Assembly (NCBI GenBank): GCA_963082975.1
Contig: OY720348.1
Location: 73,991,719-74,055,718 of the forward strand
DNA: 64,000 nt
Reading direction: 5' to 3'
Source: Labia minor
Lineage: Eukaryota; Arthropoda; Insecta; Dermaptera; Spongiphoridae
The translations under genes and the position numbers were made by a program. How positions within the stretch are numbered: the stretch's first letter is position 1; each line of letters opens with the position of its first letter. A model generated the notes under the pieces. The model did not search any database. It had not been told where the DNA came from and saw only the letters and a list, made by a program, of their open reading frames with translations. Shown in pieces: positions 1-12,724 of this stretch.

Positions 1-653
1 AGAATAAACTCCAAATATATAATAGTAGGTACTAATTACTTTTGATATTCGAAGAGTGGCTATATTTTAATTAACGACAAAGATAAGGAAATAATTAAAT
101 TTGTCCAAGTATAATGAAGTGAATTAAATGAAAGCGATCCCCGATGGAAAGACAAACAATAACAGATCATATTGCATTGAAAACCACACGGATTGTTTTA
201 TCACTTACATTAAATAATCGGTAACGTTTATTAATTTTAATTTCTCACGGTACAATCATTTCATTTTGTAAAATTTAAGTTAAATATACTTATAAAATTT
301 CATGAAATTGGGAAGAGACTAATATTTGTATTATAAGAACAAGATGACCCCTTTACAGTTACTCCAATTTATTTATATATTATTTCTTAACTGATAAATT
401 TTTATTTAATTTTTGATAGAAATTTTTCAAAAATTTAATTTTCATTGAATTGTTAATACAACATTAGGAATATAAAATTTCAGTGCTGAATTATATTGTT
501 ATTTTTTTTTCCTTTTAGCTTTCCCCACACAGACACTTATATCTTATATCATATCATACATTTTCATCATATAATCAATAAGTTTTCAAAATTGTTATAA
601 ATTGATATTTTCTAAATTTGAACTTTTTCATAATATAGTAAAAGTATATTTTT
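1..653. other. AT-rich stretch, nothing recognised
   Basis: No reading frame of note, no RNA gene and no repeat that I could match elsewhere in the window. Mostly A/T runs. Confidence 0.5.
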
Positions 654-1710
654 TATAACGTTTTTATCAACTCCGCTTCACGTCTGTCTGACTGTATGTC
701 TGTCCTCCTGTCTGTTCACTCTTATGACAAATTGAAATCGATTTTTCATCAGCTTTAAACTTAGCTAGACTTTGAATATTCTTATACATATTTCAATGGG
801 TCCCTAGAAGGTATTTAAGAAATATAATTGAATTATAATTAATTAATTTTAATGTAATTTACTATTAATTGATTTATTTGAATTTTCATTCATACCATGT
901 GACGGATAAGTATTGAGTTGGATTTCGTTTTGAAAAAAATTTAAAATAATCTATAACATTAAAAGATAAATTTTAATGATAATTATATAATAAATATATT
1001 TTAAAAACATTACTTCAATTTAAAAACATTTATTTAATATAATAATAATCATCTTTTCTATTTCTCTTGTTATATTAAATAAATTTATCGAATTAAAATT
1101 GAATTAAAAAGATTAAAATAATATAAATTTAAAAAAACTTTTATAAAAAATAACGTTTTACTCATGGACTATAAAGAATAAAATAATTTTTCTATAAGCC
1201 TGACAAAGTTTATGGATGAATTGCTTCATATTCAACTAAAAACGTTGAGAGCTTTTAGTTTTCATTTGATATTTCTATGCAATTAAATTCCTATATATAT
1301 AGCTATAATTTATATATATATATATATACATACCACACTAAAACACACTTCATTAACAAGTAACAATATATCTTCTAATATAATCAAATGTTTTAGATTT
1401 GATTGATAATATGTAAATTTAATAAAAATTTTTTTAAATTTTGTTACATACTTTGATATAAGTATATTACAGTGAAAAATAATAAAAGATTAATTTCTTA
1501 GCTCTTAATCTATCAATATTATTGCATAATAAAAAAATTTGTCAGTTTATGTTTAATTTTTATTATTACAAAAATTTGACTTGATTGTTCATATAAATTA
1601 AACTAAATGCGCCCAACGTTTTTCGTTGAATATGAAGCAATTCATCCATAAACTTTGTCAAGCTTATAGAAAAATTATTTTATTCTTTTTAGTCCATTGG
1701 AAAAACGTTA
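654..1710 (+). repeat. Compound interspersed repeat (family C/B), copy 1
   Basis: The left part starts TATAACGTTTTT, then has a GTCTG-rich microsatellite and a block reading GACAAATTGAAATCGATTTT. The right part (1151-1710) is a foldback: an arm of about 100 bp beginning TAACGTTTT and containing TTTATGGATGAATTGCTTCA, a loop of about 330 bp with a (TA)n core, and the same arm inverted, ending AAAACGTTA. Left and right parts occur together in the same relative order at 20325-21273 (inverted), 25071-25814 and 44356-45290, so they belong to one element. No protein is encoded. The superfamily is unknown; the microsatellite next to a conserved block recalls non-autonomous Helentron-like elements. 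Confidence 0.7.
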
Positions 1711-1870
1711 CTTTATAATAAGTTTTTCTATTTATATTATTTAAAATATGTATTTAATCATACCTTCCCGTCAATTGGAGACAAATTTCGGAAGAATTTT
1801 TTTAACGAGAATTACATAACATCTTTAATATTATTCCAGACAGCCAACAACATATGGATTTGTCTATCCA
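1711..1870. repeat. Flank shared with 37.9 kb in inverted orientation
   Basis: This stretch, which includes CCTTCCCGTCAATTGGAGAC, reappears as reverse complement at about 37920-38073, next to the same foldback arm, with only a couple of differences by eye. The repeat unit around the arm is therefore longer here than in the other copies. Confidence 0.65.
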
Positions 1871-1889
1871 ATTTAAGTCCTATAATGTG

Positions 1890-2073
1890 TTTAATAAAAT
1901 TTTTATTATTACAAAAATTTGACTTGATTTTTCATATAAATAAATTAAATTAAATGCGCCCAACGTTTTTAGTTGAATATGAAGCAATTCATCCATAAAC
2001 TTTGTCAGGTTTATAGAAAAATTATTTTATTCTTTTTGATCCATGAGAAAAAAGTTATTTTTTATAAATTTTT
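1890..2073 (+). repeat. Second copy of the C/B right foldback arm
   Basis: Repeats the end of the preceding element: loop edge, then GCGCCCAACGTTTTTAGTTG, AAGCAATTCATCCATAAAC and a degraded AAAAAAGTTA end. It is a solo arm, probably from duplication or recombination between arms. Confidence 0.65.
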
Positions 2074-2139
2074 TTATATTTATATTATTTAGATCTATAT
2101 ATTTGTATTTGAAATCAATTCTACTTTTATGTTATTCTC

Positions 2140-2386
2140 ATGTAATCTCTCTCTCTTTCTCTCTCTTTCTCCTATTTCGATAACAATCGAATGGAGTTTG
2201 GCAGCCAGTGCGTGGCTGTCGGTTGGGATAGAAGTGGGGGAGATTAGTACATAGACGAGTTCATTAAATGCATAAAATCAACGTCGTGTCCAGTTGAGAT
2301 TCTCTCTCATTGGATTTATTCATATCATAAATCAACATTTGATAAATTTAACTGAGAAGCCAGATGTTTAACATTAAATAAAAATA
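2140..2386. other. CT-rich tract followed by a more G+C-rich unique segment
   Basis: Starts with TCTCTCTCTCTTTCTCTC-type sequence, then a non-repetitive segment with higher G+C (around 2190-2260). No open frame or splice structure could be defended. It is a candidate conserved non-coding segment only because it is richer in G+C than its surroundings. Confidence 0.2.
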
Positions 2387-2702
2387 AGCTGGAGTGTCTC
2401 CACTCGACTATCTCGCATATTTGAATTAGAATAATTAACATACATTATATTTAAATTAAATTTAATTAATTAAATTATAAATGAAAATCAATAAATAATA
2501 TTTATTAAACCAGCGCGTGTTTGGCTCTTTGTTGATGGCACCACGACACGTGCTGGCGCGTGATTTGCAGTCGTGTTAAAAAATTAATTCCGGTACTTTC
2601 AACAATTCAATCAAGCTGAAATTCAATATATAGCAGTTTTTTATAATTTTTAATCATGTGAAAAATTATCCAACATATATCTTTATTTTTACGGTCACGG
2701 TA
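2387..2702 (-). mobile_element. DINE-1-like (Helentron-associated) element, 3' part
   Basis: Read on the minus strand it ends with the family 3' terminus: subterminal repeat GCGAGATAGT, then CGAGTGGAGACACTCCAGCT, whose GGAG-ACA-CTCC can fold. Inside are the conserved block TTTCAGC...GCTGAAA (here degraded) and the CACGTGACGTGGTG-like palindrome. The 5' half with the microsatellite is missing. Confidence 0.75.
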
Positions 2703-4132
2703 ATATATTGGATATGGTGGATATGGTGAATTAAACTGTTTGTAGGATTTGTAGAAATTTGAATATCAAAAAGAATTAAACGAAGTCGTTATATAAATTA
2801 TTGTATGCTAATATATTACAACAGTAAATGGATTTTTAATTTTAAATTTTCATTTCCTTAAAGTGTTGGGGAATAGAATTCTCAGATTATAAGCTTTAAA
2901 AAGCGGTACACGTGTTTTCAAAGAAAGGCAGTCATCTGGAACTAAAAAGAGATAATAGACTAGCAATAGTAATAAATAAAATGGGGAGAATTGGCACTGA
3001 AATGGCAAATCAATTGCTGGTGGTCATCAGTCCCTCCGCACCTCTTCTCAGGCCATTGTGCAAATAGTGGACGAGCTACTAATCGAAATCCTCAACATGA
3101 ATGGAAGCCTCTTGCTGGTGCAAGAGATCAAAACCAATTAGTTTTTTTTTTTTGGAGAAAACGAGAAAAACCTAAGGAGGTAGAAGAATTGCAACTACTC
3201 ACAGTAGATATACCATTTCCATCGACAAGTATAAAAAAAATTGAATTTTTTTGATAATAATTGATAATTTGGAAAAATGTATTTGGCCACAAGAGAAGTT
3301 CAAAAATTACAATAATATTTCAAAATAAAAAAAAATCATAACATATATTTGGTTTATTTTTAAAAGATCAATATTAACAGAGTAAATTGAAGATAAAATT
3401 TGGAGATTATATGAAATTAAATCAATTAAATTAAATTAAAATAATTAATTATTTAGAAATCAAGAATCGATGTATTAGCCAAGAAAGGCGAGGAGAAAAA
3501 CATCTACTCACGGCCGGTTCTAAGGTTTTGAGCGCCCTTTCATACAACTTATCTTTTAAATAATGAATATAAACAAATACTTTATTCTTTAATCCGTGCC
3601 ACTCAAAATTTGGTGCTCGGGAAACCGCCCGACTTGTCCTCCCCATTATCCGGAGCTGCACATAAATAAAAAAATAATTTTATCTCGAATTAAAGATAAA
3701 ATTCATCATTTAAAAATTGTAAGATATTTTCAAATCAATAGAAAATAGGAATGATACATATATTTCTTTCATTTCACTTTTTTGTATTAATTATTTCGTT
3801 AATTACATTTAAAAACTCAAAAAAAGAAAAAAACATTTATAGATTAATTTTCTTCTGATTCAAATAAATAATCTTCATTAGCCTTCTTACTATTCATAGT
3901 TTTGATTGCCTGATTTTGGCTGAATCATTTTCAAAATTAACAAATGTAAATATATATATATATATATATTGAAAATTTATATATATATAAAGCCTCAGTA
4001 ATAGCAGAGAAAGGGAATAGGCCGTGCCAAACTCAAAAACGATCAATAAACATTGAATTAAAACACAATAGTAAAAAGATATAGAAGAAATAATAATAAA
4101 TTATATATATATATATATATATACTATTTGAT
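2703..4132. other. AT-rich intergenic stretch with possible transposon debris
   Basis: An 87-codon open frame at 2991-3254 has no recognisable domain and ends in A/T runs. At about 3510-3660 a G+C-rich stretch (ACGGCCGGTTCTAAGG ... GCCCGACTTGTCCTCC) resembles terminal sequence of hAT-type elements seen widely in arthropods, but I found no matching second terminus or target duplication. (TA)n tracts lie at about 3952-3970 and 4104-4122. Confidence 0.3.
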
Positions 4133-4360
4133 GAGTATTTTGATGAGATAACAGGCGTTTCCCGACTGCAACCTCAAATATTATTATCCTTCGTGATTAC
4201 ATTCAATTTTTCTACACATTCAAATTCTACATTTTGTATATTAAGATTTTGTATGTTAATACTGTTCCTCTCTGTTAGTAAATATTTTGTCTTATCACTA
4301 TTAATTTCAAACCCCATCTCTTCTCCTGTCTCGATTAATTTTTTTAGGCTACTTTAAATG
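4133..4360 (-). pseudogene. Non-LTR retrotransposon fragment (reverse transcriptase, 3' part of RT domain)
   Basis: Minus-strand reading gives KKLIETGEEMGFEINSDKTK followed by Y, the conserved segment near the end of the RT domain in jockey/RTE-like LINEs (GL..N..KTKY). The same segment, more decayed, precedes the tail of the LINE copies at 35640-36205 and 38690-39320, so all are one family. The fragment breaks off on both sides and carries stops. It is not functional. Confidence 0.65.
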
Positions 4361-4822
4361 TTATTAAATTATTTAATACAAAATAACAAACAAAAAGTAA
4401 ATAATAAAAATAAAAATAAAATATAACGAAATTTGTATAATGCATACTGGCCACAGGTCAACTTATTAAAATAGATTTGCAATCATTTCCAAATATCTGA
4501 ATAATATGAATTTTATTTATGAATTCTACTTATTCAAAGGGATAGTTTAATTTTTACTTATTAATTATTACAAGTATTTACACGAATTGCCAAAATTAAT
4601 TAAAATAACAACAATGTCAAGGAGGTCTATAATTGGATGATTAATGAAATAAATAGATTTAACTCTCACCATTTCTCGACAATAAATAGGTATCTCATAA
4701 TTTCATTCATCATTATGAAAACGATTCAGCAGACATACCTGAAAACAAATAAACAAGTTAATTCATTTGCACAATTTATACGAAAACATTTTAAAAATTA
4801 TTGAATACATCTAAAAATATAG

Positions 4823-4860
<38 letters not shown>

Positions 4861-5817
4861 AAAATATTTTTTTATTAAAATATATTTAATAATTTAATAA
4901 TAATAATTATTATTATTATCTAAATATTGTAATTGATCAAAAGGCTTTTATATTTCCAATGGCCAATAAAATAAATAAATAAAATATTATACGATTGAAA
5001 AAGTTCAGTTAATTAATTATAAATTATAATTTATTAAAATAATTATTATTTTTATGAAAATAAACGTTTATATGTTATTTTTACTTAATTCAAAAAACAA
5101 CATAAACAAAAAAAGAAAGTAAATTTAGAACTTTCCATTTTCTTGCTTAAAATAACATTGCATCTGTCTATTAGAATAGAATATTTGAGATTACAATAAA
5201 TTAATTAAATTAGATCATGATCTATCATTTTTCAAGTAGCCTTTGACAGTGAAAAGTAATATTTTCAATTTTCTGATTGACCTCTTCATTCTCTCGCCCG
5301 GTTTCAATGAACTACAATAACCTATATACCTACGTAGTAATTCCAAGGCGGTCTGAAGAAAAACATAAAGGAAAGCGGGTGGTGGAAATAAATAAAAATA
5401 ACACCATCCTTTTGTTCGTGTTAACTCTAATCACGATTCTTTTTAGTAATTTCATTTTAAACTTTTGCTTTTTACTATTAAGTCTAACTTTGACACCGGA
5501 CAAAGAAGAAGCAAAAATAAGATAAGAGAAAAAAAAAATCCTAAAAAATGGTATTCATTTAGGAGAGAGTGAGAATACTTTTTAATCTCAAAAACAATGA
5601 ATAATTATATATGTAATAATAATAATACGTTTTACAATTTTTTTTTCAAGAATAAAATATAATAAATATTAATTCAAATAATATTGATTATTAATTTTTA
5701 GTACTTTTTACAAAATAAGTAGGGGAAGGACGCGTTAGTAATAAAAGGGTCCACATTTCTTGTTTACTTCTCGATTCTATCTACTTAAAACACCTCAAGT
5801 CCTAACCTTTTCGTTAC
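4361..5817. other. AT-rich stretch, nothing recognised
   Basis: Contains a (TA)n tract at about 4824-4857 and an 82-codon frame at 5277-5525 that is hydrophobic at its end but matches no family I know. Neither supports a gene. Confidence 0.4.
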
Positions 5818-6583
5818 AATACAAACAGTGGCGTACCTAGAACTTTTGCCGCCCGGGGCGATCTCCAGTTTTCCGCCCTTTTTATTATAAGTCAATCAAA
5901 TAGTGGTAATGCACATAAATAAATTATTAAGTTATTTAATCAATATTAATTAATACACAGAGAGTAAATTTTTTTACACATATTTGTATGCACTCGTAAA
6001 CATATTAATATAATATTTACTCTTCTAGCTTTCATACTAGAAAAATCGTGTATAATAATGCTCTCAAAATTTATATTTATATTTTTTCCGTCGGCCCTGC
6101 TTTTCAAAAGAAAAATCGATGATTTAAAAAAATATTGGTATATCACTTCAAAGTAATCATATAAACTTTTCAAAAGAAATGACATTGATAAACTGATATC
6201 AAAAAATTTTAGTTAGGAAAAATTGCTGAACAAAATCGTAAAGATGCCTTTACGAATTCAACGAATTTTAATGAATACCATAAAATAAAATTATTATCCT
6301 GTTCTTGGAATTAGAATTCAAAATTTACACTAAAATGCATTTATATACACCGAGAAATAATATTCGAAATCATATAGTTGATCATAATTTATATAAATCA
6401 AATAGTAAACTTATAATAATCATAATAATGATTTATTATTCAAGAAAGAAAAAAAATAAATATGAAATGAATAAGTTGCTTTTTACAACTATAACTAAAT
6501 ATAAAAAATGCCGCCCCAAGATAAGTGCCGCCCGGTGCGGACCGCACCCACCGCACCCCCCTAGGTACGCCACTGAATACAAA
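5818..6583. mobile_element. Non-autonomous hAT element with 8-bp target site duplication
   Basis: The element is 5826-6575 (750 bp). Both ends carry the perfect 15-bp inverted repeat CAGTGGCGTACCTAG. It is flanked by a perfect 8-bp duplication, AATACAAA, at 5818-5825 and 6576-6583; 8 bp is the hAT hallmark. The terminal ~60 bp are G+C-rich (GCCGCCCGGGGCG left; GTGCCGCCCGGTGCGG right) while the interior is A+T-rich and non-coding. The small open frames at 5946-6185 and 6305-6586 lie inside it and are not genes. Mobility would need a transposase supplied from elsewhere. Confidence 0.88.
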
Positions 6584-7572
6584 TAATTTTGTAATTGCAT
6601 GAAACAACTTCACTTATCTTAGTCGAAATAGTAAAAAAAAGTTAATTTAATAAAGATTACAAAAGACTTAACTATATATATGCAAATTAGAATTATTTTG
6701 CCAGTATGCTCTCCGTCTATATGCGAAAGGTTTTAATTCATTTTAATTCAATCAGTATCTTTTTTATTTCATTTGGATTTTCGTTTTCACTCTAATTTGC
6801 AAATTGCACTATTTTTCAAAATATAAATTTAAATATAAATAATATTGGTTACTTTGTTTTAGAAAATATTAATAAATATATTAATATATATTAAGAGGAG
6901 GTAGTTTATCAACAAATTCAGACACCAAGTAGAAATTAAAAGAATGAAATATAAGCATATTATATTATTTAAAATTTAAATATATTATAGTTAAAAAATT
7001 TAATTTAATATTTAATTAAAAAAATTAATTTTTGATAATTAAATTAGTAAATAATTTAAAAATAATTTAAATAATTTAATTAAATTAATATTTAAAAGAA
7101 TGAAATATATATATGTATATTCAATTAATGAAATATATATATGTATATTCACTTAACAATTTTTAAAAACACCCACGTCGAATAATATCATCTAGTTTGA
7201 TGTGGCCGAATTATGACGTATATGTATATACATAAATGTATTTTAATATTCCCCAACAAATGCAGAGCTATAGTATACATCAATGTATTTCAAATTTTAA
7301 AAATAAATAAATTTGTTTATTTTTTGTTTAGAACTAGTACTAAACCTAAATTTTTGTGTTAGATATAATATATCTACTAATCCATTAACTAATTTACTCT
7401 TCTATTCAATTATCCAGCGTTTAATAATGCTGAAATTATTATATATATAACATCTGATATTATCTGATTCTCTCCAGTCTATTTATGAAATATGGTATAA
7501 TAATATAATTATAAGGGAAAACAAGTAATATATATAGCTTGTCTATTAACAACATCTCTCTATAATTTTATT
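6584..7572. other. AT-rich stretch with a short tandem duplication
   Basis: A 27-30 bp unit containing AATGAAATATATATATGTAT occurs twice in tandem at about 7097-7151. Otherwise A/T runs and no coding signal. Confidence 0.4.
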
Positions 7573-8085
7573 ACTATCTCGCTAGAGATAGATTGCGATC
7601 ACAAAAATTTCCAATGTCGAGATTTTGATGTTTTTATGCGTTTTGAAGGTTCCTGAATCATTTTCACTAAGGTTCAGAAAAATGTGTGTGTGTGTCTGTA
7701 GACATGATTACGCAAAAACGGTTTGAGCTAGAATCATGAAATTTGGTACAAGGACATTATTCAAAATTCATAGTTTTCTAACAACTTTTGAGTAATGTAG
7801 CTCAACCGGAAAAGGGTCATTACCTACCATTTATAGGTTTTGATTTTTATTCCTCTAAAGTGACCGTAAAAATAAAGATAGATGTTTGATAATATTTAAC
7901 ATGATTAAAAATTGTATAAAACTGCTATATATAGAATTTCAGCTTGATTGAATCGCTGAAAGTACCAGAATTAATTTTTCAACACTGCAAATCTCACGCG
8001 CTAACACGTGACGTGGTGCCATCAACAAAGAGTCACACACGTTTAATAGATATTAATTATTAATTTTAATTTATAATGTATAAGT
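7573..8085 (+). mobile_element. DINE-1-like element lacking its 3' end
   Basis: Begins ACTATCTCGC, has the GT microsatellite (GTGTGTGTGTGTCTG), the block GGTTTGAGCTAGAATCATGA, the TCCTCTAAAGTGACCGTAAA block, the TTTCAGC...GCTGAAA hairpin and the CACGTGACGTGGTG palindrome. It breaks off in the A/T-rich segment before the terminal hairpin. Confidence 0.8.
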
Positions 8086-8834
8086 CGTTTTAGGTATATT
8101 ATCCATAAGAAATAAGAACCTAGATTGATAATTGATTTGTGTATATATAGTATGATTAGTATTAAAAATGAATTATTATATATTATATATTATACCCTAT
8201 ATATATATATTTAGATTCATCAAAAATAAAATTTTATTTAATAAATTATTTATTTAATAATATATTATATAATATATTTATTTTATTTAATAAATCTCCG
8301 ATTCTTCGTAAATGATTATCAGTCAATATTCTTTTTTAAATTATTTTTTTAATAAATATAATAAAAATTATTATTATAATATACATTATATAATATTATT
8401 TTTTTTAAATAAAAAGTAAAAGGGAATGATTTATTTTTTCTAATCGTGCGATAAGACACTCGGCTAAATTTCATGGAAAAACAGAATATAAATAAAAATA
8501 GAATTAGAATTTATTTATTTTAATATTGATTTTAATAAAATCTTTTAGTTTCCATTGCAAAGTGAATGTGATCGGTTGGGCTGAGTGTCCGTCCACCTGG
8601 CCAGGTAATTCATTAATAAGTATTTTATTAATTAATAATAATTAGAAATATATTATTTATTTGTTTTCTATCCACACTTTCCATTAAAATGAATATTTTA
8701 ATTAATTATTTATGATTGTTTTTGGATTAACTTATTTGATTTTTACGACTAAACGATATCTATTTATTTCATTTTTCATTTTTTAATGCTCTCATCATCA
8801 TCTTTGGAATATATTAATTAATTAATTACAAATA
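8086..8834. other. AT-rich stretch, nothing recognised
   Basis: Dominated by TA and TTA runs. A more complex segment at about 8560-8610 (CTGAGTGTCCGTCCACCTGG) has no visible coding or RNA structure. Confidence 0.4.
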
Positions 8835-8990
8835 TCCATCAACAAAGAACCAAAGAGCGCTGGTTTAATAAATATTAATTATTAATTTTAATTTACAATT
8901 TATAATTAATTAAATTTAATTTAAATATAATATATTATGTTATTGAATCCAATTCAAATAGCGAGATAGTCGAGTGGAGACACTCCAGCT
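8835..8990 (+). mobile_element. DINE-1-like element, 3' terminal fragment
   Basis: Runs from CCATCAACAAAGA through the A/T-rich segment to GCGAGATAGT and the terminal CGAGTGGAGACACTCCAGCT. It overlaps in content with the fragment ending at 8085, so it is a separate copy and not the missing half of that one. Confidence 0.78.
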
Positions 8991-11900
8991 TTTTTATTTT
9001 AATAAATATTATTGAATTGAGTTTGAGTATAATAATGTGTGTATGATTTTGTGTGGTTAAGATTATATAAATTACGCTTTGTATGCTCTCTCCTCTTTTC
9101 TTGATGAATATATGTATATTCTTTGACTTGATTTCAGAAATATATATAATTTATATTTATTAATGGATAATTTTTCATATAAAAATAATAAAGATAACAT
9201 TTCATAATACTAATTAAATTTAAATTCAATTATCTTCAATCATTTCAAAATGAATGAAATGCCTTCTTCCGATTTGGTTCTCGAAGGAGAAAGAACTGCG
9301 ATTTTTGGGACAAAAATGCGATTAGACGTTATTAAACCACAACACACACCAACTATAATTCAATTTCATTGCACTATTATTTGTTTTACATTTCTTCATA
9401 TACATACATTCATATCTTTTATATATATATATATCATATATCATTATATTAAGATGAACGACATAGTTAAGGATATTGATTGAGGCATCATTTTATAGGG
9501 GAAAGTTCGATAAATTTTTTATTCCCCATTCTTTTATATTCAAAATAATACATTACCTTTAATCTCGATTAGGGGGAGGAATAAATCGAGACGAGGGTTT
9601 TTTTTATAAAGCCTTTTTTTCATATTTTTCTTTTTTTTCATTTTTGTAGAATTTTTTTTTTATTAAATTTTCTTGATTTCCATCATAAACCTTAGATGAG
9701 TCGTTTTTATGCCCAGTTTTCAGGGGGGACGTATAAGCTTTATTTTATATATCGCAGAATTGGGAGGGGAATCACGATAATTTTAGTATCTCCTATCGGA
9801 TAATAAACATTCTAATCTGAAAAGATCGATCTCTCCTTTTATTTCTTTGACCATACTGTTTTCTAACCATAAATAATATGCTCTTATTTTTATGTTATGA
9901 TTAATTAATAAGTTTATTTATGTACTTATTTTTATTCGATTAGGTTTTGTTATCTTCCTATAATATAGTATTCCAAGTAAATGTAAATGGAGATGATTTT
10001 CCATAAATATTGTAATTTTAGTTTTTTGTTTCAAAAATTTATTTTCAATATATAAATTATTTTTATTTCCAAAATTTTCAAAGCATAAAGATTACATCCT
10101 GGTAGCAGAAAATTCTCAGCTCTATCCAAATTTTACTTGCATTTGCTGAATTACTCTCTAATATATGGATTGGTAAAAAGTTTCAATAATTATCATCAAA
10201 GTTGTTATAATAATAAGAAGTACCTTGAACACCCAGCTATTTAAACAATATTGATATACAATTCTTTAATTATTTATTTTTATTACAATTATGAAATGTT
10301 ACATCATTGCATCAATCTGATTAAAAGAATGGAACTTGGGGTCCTCAATAATAATAAATAATAATAAATAATAAAATTAACTAATAAAAATTTATAAGAA
10401 TTAACAAAAAATTAAAAGACAAAACAGATTTAAAAATTTAATAAGAATTGCCTCTTCAATCTATATAAGAGCTAGACTGTTAGATTTTGTGATTTCCTAT
10501 CTTTATTTATTTATTTTATTTTACTTTTTCCTCTTCTTATTCATCCTAATACTTTTAATCATTTACTTTGAAAGTAATTTAAAAATATCTTTTGAAAATC
10601 CTCCCAGCTAAAAGTAAAGCGAATGTTTATTTGAGCTTCTTTTTGTAGTTGCAAGACCAGCACTTAACTTTAATTTATAATGAAAACATTAAGCGATATC
10701 ACGAGAGGTCGTCCGACGCTCTCTTTCTGTCCTGGAAAGAACAGTGAATTCATTTAATTGAAAGCTAATTTGAATTTGTCAAGACGTACTTTGTATTTCT
10801 CTCTCTCCCAGTGGATGGTGAGGGTTGGGCAGGGAAGAGTACCCGTCTCCTTCTCCTCCTTCTCTCACTTCTCTCACTTCTTCTCACTTTTTTTCACAAT
10901 CAGAAATTAAGCATTGTCAATTGTACACAACCTTCGAGGAATATTCACTTTCCAACAAAAAAAGACCCCTAATAATGTTAAAACGAGTCCACATTAAGCA
11001 ATCGTTTCATTCCATAATTTGTATTAAAATGAATTATTTATACCATTTATTGATTTAGACATGAATTTTTGTGTGATTATATAATATAGCATTTTATTTA
11101 TTATTATTTAGAGTATAAAGGCCCTTATCCTAAAATGATCATTAGGAACATAAACCATCATCCATCTTAAAGTTTTCACATTTTTCTTCTCATTTCAAGC
11201 AGCATAGAGCCATATTCGTCGGGGCACAGGAAGGCAAACAGTTAAAGCCAGGTTGGCTTTGATAAGCAAATAATAAGGAATAAATATAGGATATCCTATA
11301 TATACGAAATCATATATTATGTGTGTAGATAAATATAACGCTTTCAAAATTAAATATTATTTAATATTAGATTCAATAATTTATTTTAAATATATATATT
11401 ACAATGATATTAATAAAATTATTATTAAAATATATGAATCACGTTGGTTTTATATAATCTTAGTATCTTATATTATCTTAATTTATTTTTTTATTTAGCT
11501 TTTGGAAAAAAATGGATATAAAAAAAAGATTTGTGGCCCAAGGTAAACAATTCACTGTTATTGAATGGATCAAATTTAAAAAATTTTAAAAATTTAAAAA
11601 AATAAAAATTATATTATATAAATGCAATTCACCTTTCCTAATCTCTTTTTAATAAAAGCCATAAATATTTCACGGACTCTATTTTTAAATCGACTCTATC
11701 TATTGGACTATAAATAATATTGGAAAAATGGATTCAAAACAATTTATAAAGTATTTATTTCTACACATTTATATTTTATAGAAATTGTCAAGTTTGAAAT
11801 TAATAAATAATAATTACCTTCTGCCTTTTGAAATTGGGAGAGGGCTTGCCTGTCTTCAATGATTTTCTATGATGTTGAGTCGTTAGCTTTAATATTTATT

Positions 11901-12724
11901 TATTATCGATTCAAGTCCTGGTGGTCCATTTACAGTCACTTCAATATCATTAGGCAATTTATTTATTCATAAATTTGTAATACCCTTAATAGGAGATAGG
12001 ATTAGCAGTATGCTGTTCCATATTTCTTAATATAATAATATAAAAACTTTTCGATATATACGATAAAGATATAAGAAATTTGGGAGAAGATAGGATTGGA
12101 TTTGGAGTGGAATGTGTTTGCCCGATGTGAATGGATTTATTTTCTATTTATGATTATTTCTATATTCAAAGAAATAAATTGTAGAATGAAACAGGTTGTT
12201 TCTAGAGTAAGAATCGTTTGGAATTTATTGATTAAAATAATTTATTTGAATTTTCGAAAGTGACGATTTTTAAGGGGATGAAATTAAGATGGCGAGGTGC
12301 CCATTCTCTTCCCACGCTCTTATAACATTTGTTAGCCAAGAGAATAGAAGAGAGGGGGGAGTGAAATTGGCAAACAGCCATCTTGATTTTATCTACATCT
12401 CGAAAACAGTCCAATATAATCCATCAAACGAACTTATGACTCATTTATAATGCACCTCATTTTAAAGAGCACAAGATTAAAAAAACGACATCCTCCCTCC
12501 CTCTTCCAATTCCTACCACAATAGGCTTTATTTCACTTGTAGTTCGTAAATCGACAGATTTCTAATTACGAAATCAATTGGGATTGAAATAAGTGCGGTG
12601 GATCCTTTCTCGGTGGAACTCTCCTCACCTCCTTTTTACTGAATAGGTATTTTCTCCGCTCCATTCGTTGTTTATATACCAGGGATAAACAAACAAATTA
12701 ATGGATTTTTAATCTTTCTTTTTT
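8991..12724. other. Long AT-rich stretch without recognisable genes
   Basis: Open frames at 9250-9483 and 10825-11058 are short, low in complexity at their ends and unlike any family I know. A CT-rich segment lies at about 10800-10890. At 12286-12293 (AAGATGGC) and 12377-12384 (GCCATCTT) there is an inverted pair matching the YY1/Pho core, in a slightly G+C-richer patch. A 14-mer around CGTCGGGGCACA (11219) recurs inverted near 37033. Confidence 0.35.

Noticed and set aside
6305-6586. 93-codon frame ending in PPHPPRYATEYK
   Set aside because: Lies inside the hAT MITE and reads through its right terminus.
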